This document shows positions 59,975-64,000 of a stretch of 64,000 bases of DNA, one piece after another. The translations under genes were made by a program, and so were the position numbers. Origin of the DNA: Bedellia somnulentella (taxonomy: Eukaryota > Arthropoda > Insecta > Lepidoptera > Bedelliidae); contig OY755178.1 of NCBI GenBank assembly GCA_963576735.1, forward strand, positions 12,090,001 through 12,154,000, written 5' to 3'. The notes beneath the pieces were generated by a model. That model was not told the origin of the DNA. It saw only the letters and a program-made list of their open reading frames with translations, and made no database searches. How positions within the stretch are numbered: position 1 is the stretch's first letter; every line of letters starts with the position of its first letter.

Positions 59975-60920
59975 TATTCATGCCATTATTTCCCATTGGA
60001 GTAGGCAGAGACTTTCGATCGCCACGTTGTACGTTCCTGGCAAAAACTCTCTAGATTCGTTTACTTCCATCGATATTTTCATACAATGCCTGCCTTTTTC
60101 AGCAAACAACCCATTTGGTTCAAATGTATCCTCCATGGGCGTCCTCTACTAACATTAGGGCCAGCGCTGACTGCCGGCATGGCATGGCATGGCATGGCAA
60201 AGGATTTCGGTAAAGATATAGCATTTTTAATCTTATCACCATGAGTATAGAATTCATTTTACTTCATTTTGACACAACGATGCCGACGTTCTGTCCTACC
60301 GCGGCCTCCCTCGGCATCGTTGTGTCAAAATGAATTCTATATGCATGGCAATAAGATTAAAAATGCTGTATCTGTACCGAAATCCTTTGCCATGCCATGC
60401 CGGCAGTGAGCGCCGGCCCTTACCTTTCACATTGTCTCTATAGACTCTTCTGCCAATTTACAATCATCTATCCTCTCTATGTGCCCAAGCCATCCGCTTA
60501 CATACCTTTTTCTATATATTTTATATCATATTTCACACCGCAGCACACCTTTCACGAATCGCAGTTTTTCTCATTCGATGAAATAATCTAACATTACACA
60601 CTTTTATATGAGGGACTTTATCTATACTGTATTCACTCTACTCTCACGCTTCATCTACCACACCCAACATTCACTGCCATACATAAGCGTAGGAACAAGA
60701 ACAGCATCATGCACAGCTATTCGGCTCTTTTAAGACACTAATTGACTAGTCATTGCTCCATTTATAACCCCTTTTCACCTTTCTTTCGAGGTCTTCCATA
60801 CATTTTGGATCCCTGGTAAACACACTTCATATTTATTAGATTTTAAATCCCATTTATACAAATTCTTTCTCAAATTCATTCAAGCCTTCTGCCACATTTT
60901 TGAAAACCACGGATTTTGGG
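59975..60920 (-). mobile_element. LINE fragment split by a MITE
   Basis: Same family as 34747-35055. The 3' end is at 59975-60157; upstream parts at 60423-60920 include AVHDAVLVPTLMYGSECW, a reverse-transcriptase landmark. A 262-bp MITE (60158-60419) interrupts it. Confidence 0.65.
60158..60419. mobile_element. PIF/Harbinger-type MITE
   Basis: GGGCCAGCGCTGACTGCCGG and its complement, with a 3-bp TTA duplication (60155-60157, 60420-60422). Arms of about 110 bp; contains ATGGC repeats and TGACACAACGATGCCGA in both arms. Interrupts the LINE at 59975-60920. Confidence 0.75.
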
Positions 60921-61517
60921 AGTGAGGAATACGTAAAGGTAACCTAAATTCCATTCATAGAGAACTTAACTAAATGGAAAAGAAACAAAGAATGTCAATA
61001 TCCGTAAATGGTGTAGTGTATTTCTAGATTTCCAGCGAAGCATATGTATTACCAACCAAAGTCACAGCATATTGACCTCCAGGTGTAAACTATAATATGA
61101 ATAATACTATGGTAATCAAAATAATAGGCCTTAACTTTTCATTTCCATTCATTAATTACTTCAAGAGAGAAAATATCTTTAAATCATATTACCGGCATCT
61201 CCTCTCCTCTTTAAATCATTCTATCGGAAATTTCATAGACCCAGTTCGAAAGGGATACTAAAATAGTATTTTTAATTAGATAGGACGTACTTCATACGTA
61301 ATTCGGTTTTAGTACATCTAAGTTAATTTGTGACATCTCTGTGTTATTTTTTTTACCAAAATCAAGAAAACACAGTCTCTCCTCTTCCCATATAAAGAAA
61401 CACTTTAAAGATTGAGTTTGATAACTAAATGAACAAGTTGGACACTCTAACTAAAATACATAACTATAAAACATTGATTTTGATTCGTATTATTTTCTAT
61501 GGTGTTGTAACGGGATG
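60921..61517. other. AT-rich intergenic sequence, nothing recognised
   Basis: No repeat family, RNA gene or credible frame seen between the LINE fragment and the MITE at 61526. Confidence 0.4.
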
Positions 61518-61525
61518 AAAAGTTT

Positions 61526-62131
61526 GGCTTATTCCGATTATCCACCCTAAGTCGGATATTCGGAAACGCATGTCCGATTATCCACCCTGAACGGGGTGGA
61601 TAATCGGAATTCATAATAAAATGTTTCTTCCGATTTTCTACCCTGCCTACGTACAGTCCTTTACAGGAACATGTAAATTATTATTTATTGTGTGTCAGTG
61701 GTGAAAAGACCCTAAGTTTTAATTTTGTTATTTTTTGTTACGAGTTTCTTTCTAGTTATGTATTCATTTGTCACAACAGTCAATTTAAATGGTTTTCACC
61801 CAAATCTACAGGTGCTTACCTGCAATTTTTTATTTTTTTTTAAGATTACTTAAGTTTTTCGTTTAACAATAAATATTAAATTAAAACTTTCCACCAGGAT
61901 AATTTTATTCAGACTGTAAGTAGGAAAGTAGGTATGTATATCTCTGTTGAAGTTTCTTGGACCAGGTTGTGAGTATGTTTCTGTGAATGACTGTACTTGG
62001 GGTAAAAAATCGGAAGAAACATTTTATTATGAATTCCGATTATCCACCCCGTTCAGGGTGGATAATCAGACATGCGTTTCCGAATATCCGACTTAGGGAG
62101 GATTTTTTAGGGTGGATAATCGGAATAAGCC
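61526..62131. mobile_element. MITE with repeated CCGATTATCCACCCT motif and 8-bp duplication
   Basis: GGCTTATTCCGATTATCCAC at the left and its complement at the right. Flanks are AAAAGTTT at 61518-61525 and 62132-62139. Each arm of about 120 bp holds three forms of the motif. The centre is AT-rich and non-coding. Confidence 0.8.
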
Positions 62132-62574
62132 AAAAGTTTATTGCATTTGAACGTCATTCTAACCAAATAACCAAGAAAGGGTTAACCAAGTTTGTTCTAA
62201 AATGAGACATGCATTGTAAAAAAAAACAAAATTTAGATACTGATTTAATGTTATACTTTTATACATTCTAACTTAAATACAAAGTAACAAATAACTCCAC
62301 AAAAATAAAAAATATTTGAATTTCTAAACTATCCGTTTACTTCTAGTTTTGGACTACAAAATAAAAATAAAGTTTTTACATTCATTTAGCGATTTACAAA
62401 GCACAAATAATATGTTGGTTCACAAAAAAATAATTATAATTACTACAAGTTTGCTGTTTCTATATCTAGTACAGGCGTTAAAGATAGTGCTACAAGAACT
62501 TGAATTTAAAATATTTATTCATCGTTTCAGTTATGAGAATTGTTTTTATGTCATATCTTATTTAATAATATAAT

Positions 62575-62580
62575 TTTATT
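62575..62580 (-). promoter_or_regulatory. Candidate poly(A) signal of the Q-rich gene
   Basis: AATAAA on the minus strand lies about 76 nt after the stop codon of the Q-rich reading frame. Confidence 0.4.
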
Positions 62581-62655
62581 GCAAAGAATGCAATATATCA
62601 CTTTGACCGTCAGTTTTATAGTTGCGGCAAAATCCATAGGCAATTAAATTTTCAA

Positions 62656-64000
62656 TCAATCGAAACTGATCAACTCTGCTGTGTTATTATTATTTTCAGT
62701 TTTGACAGGAGTTTGCACCATTTGGGTTTGCTGACTAGCCTGAAGCATCTTGACTGGTTGACCAGTTGTATTTTGTGGTTGTTGTTGGGGTATAGTTTGA
62801 GGATTATTTGTAGCTTGGCCAGCTTGATTAATGACTTGTCCTTGCATCATTGTTTGACCAGGAGGCATTTGTTGAACCTGCCTTATCTGTTGACCTTGTA
62901 TAATAGGTTGACCTTGCATCATTGCAGGACCTTGTTGCATATGATGCGCTTGAGGTAGTTGCTGGTTTTGTTGCGGAGGCCCTTGCATCGGTTGACCTTG
63001 AGGCATCGGCTGGCCTGGGTGGTTTTGCGGAATTTGCTGGTTTGGGTGATTCTGCTGAATCTGCTGATTTTGGTGGTTTGGCTGAATCTGCTGGTTTGGG
63101 TGGTTTTGCGGAATTTGCTGGTTCGGGTGGTTTTGAGGGATTTGCTGACCAGGATGGTGTTGCACCATCGAGTGAGGCACTTGCTGGTTTTGCATCATAG
63201 GTAATTGATTTTGTTGTTGGTTTGCGGACTGAGCTTGAGTTGATGGGTGCTGTCCTTGAGGAGGAAATTGCTGTCCTTGCGAACCTGGTGGCTGCATTTG
63301 GTTTTGCATGTGAATACCTTGCTGATTCATCATTTGATGAGTCATTTGCCCAAGATGAGCTGGCATTCCAGGATGTGGACCAGGAATAGATTGGTTGGGC
63401 AAAGACATAGGTTGGCTATGTGGTATTTGCTGAGATTGCGGTAGGTGAGAGACTTGGTTATGCTGGTTGTTCAAATTAACATGGTTTTGGGCAGCTAAGT
63501 TTTGACCCTGTAGTATTTGCTGGGAGGGCAATGACATGGGTTGGTTTGGTAAATGCATCTGGTTTTGCATGGCTATTGTCGCTTGAATTTGCTGTGGCAT
63601 TGTGTACACTGCCCCAGATCCTGGTTGACTTGTTGGTATCATTGTAGGTCTTACGTTAGGTGGCATTTGCATTCCCATGTTCAACTGTGGCTGAGCGACT
63701 GACATTTGCGGCATCATAGAGTTTGGTATCTGTTGAGGTTGATTCGGCAAATTCTGTTTGGGTTGTTGCTGTTGTCCATTTTGTTGGGGATGATTCGGGT
63801 TATTAAGGCCATTTTCCATATTCTGTGGTAGCATTTGGTGGGCTTGTTGCGACTGAAGGCGTAATTGATGCATTTGCTGCAATAACATTTGAGTTGGCAC
63901 TCCCATCTGTGCGCGAATATTCGGGTGCGCCATGCTGGATTGGGTAGCCATCATGTTATTTGCCTGCGAAAGAGTCATGCCCGATGGCATTGACAATGGG
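62656..64000 (-). CDS. Gln/Met/Asn/Pro-rich protein, C-terminal part, runs off window
   Basis: An open frame enters from the right edge and ends at TGA at 62656, giving at least 447 residues with no intron visible. Composition is dominated by Gln, Met, Asn, Pro and His, as in low-complexity regions of transcriptional coactivators and chromatin subunits. Within it, 63010-63160 encodes about five copies of a 10-residue repeat of the type QQIPQNHPNQ. The C-terminus is KTENNNNTAELISFD. No catalytic domain is visible, and the identity depends on the part outside the window. L-rich and V-rich plus-strand frames here are shadows. Function not assigned. Confidence 0.85.
   Translation of the reverse strand, partial: PLSMPSGMTLSQANNMMATQSSMAHPNIRAQMGVPTQMLLQQMHQLRLQSQQAHQMLPQNMENGLNNPNHPQQNGQQQQPKQNLPNQPQQIPNSMMPQMSVAQPQLNMGMQMPPNVRPTMIPTSQPGSGAVYTMPQQIQATIAMQNQMHLPNQPMSLPSQQILQGQNLAAQNHVNLNNQHNQVSHLPQSQQIPHSQPMSLPNQSIPGPHPGMPAHLGQMTHQMMNQQGIHMQNQMQPPGSQGQQFPPQGQHPSTQAQSANQQQNQLPMMQNQQVPHSMVQHHPGQQIPQNHPNQQIPQNHPNQQIQPNHQNQQIQQNHPNQQIPQNHPGQPMPQGQPMQGPPQQNQQLPQAHHMQQGPAMMQGQPIIQGQQIRQVQQMPPGQTMMQGQVINQAGQATNNPQTIPQQQPQNTTGQPVKMLQASQQTQMVQTPVKTENNNNTAELISFD

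Noticed and set aside
62713..63444. Leu/Val-rich plus-strand frames
   Set aside because: They are the antisense of the CAG/CAA-rich coding region of the Q-rich gene.

Overview
This window looks like a piece of an insect nuclear genome, most likely lepidopteran. It is AT-rich, has one large intron-split gene, and is packed with Helitrons, tRNA-derived SINEs, LINE tails, fold-back MITEs and hAT, P/THAP and piggyBac remnants. The order is inferred from repeat style and codon content. No species is claimed.

Layout. 1-13,933 is intergenic repeat territory: SINE and LINE tails, a MITE with 49-bp perfect terminal repeats, an unusual Helitron-like element, a LINE reverse-transcriptase tail, a large fold-back, a MULE transposase fragment and one GC-rich candidate terminal exon. 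13,934-44,424 (minus strand) is one complete gene, the checkpoint kinase ATR (mei-41 of Drosophila). I placed 29 exons by eye. Every splice phase agrees, and the coding length is 7,587 nt (2,528 residues). The order is HEAT-type repeats, UME domain, FAT domain, PI3K-like kinase, FATC. Its introns hold many repeats and several truncated copies of its own exons (exons 15, 16, 20, 25 twice, and a five-fold tandem array of exon 28).

44,425-62,655 is the upstream flank of ATR and a transposon nest. Two copies of a P/THAP-superfamily element lie in opposite orientation at 45,743-47,405 and 51,724-59,950, each with recognisable 8-bp target-site duplications. The second copy has swallowed an OTU-containing Helitron-like element and a fold-back element that itself contains a full-length hAT transposon. 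62,656-64,000 (minus strand) is the 3' end of a Gln/Met/Asn/Pro-rich protein gene that runs off the right edge.

ATR and the Q-rich gene are the only clear host genes, and no operon-like cooperation is expected. The most unusual signals are (i) repeated partial exon duplication inside ATR, (ii) tRNA-like sequences inside long inverted repeats whose two arms match each other within each copy but differ between copies, (iii) a rolling-circle-like family that ends in a long inverted repeat instead of the usual 3' signature, and (iv) a SINE-like family sharing its 3' tail with a resident LINE. All readings are by eye; exon boundaries and element ends need transcript or alignment support.
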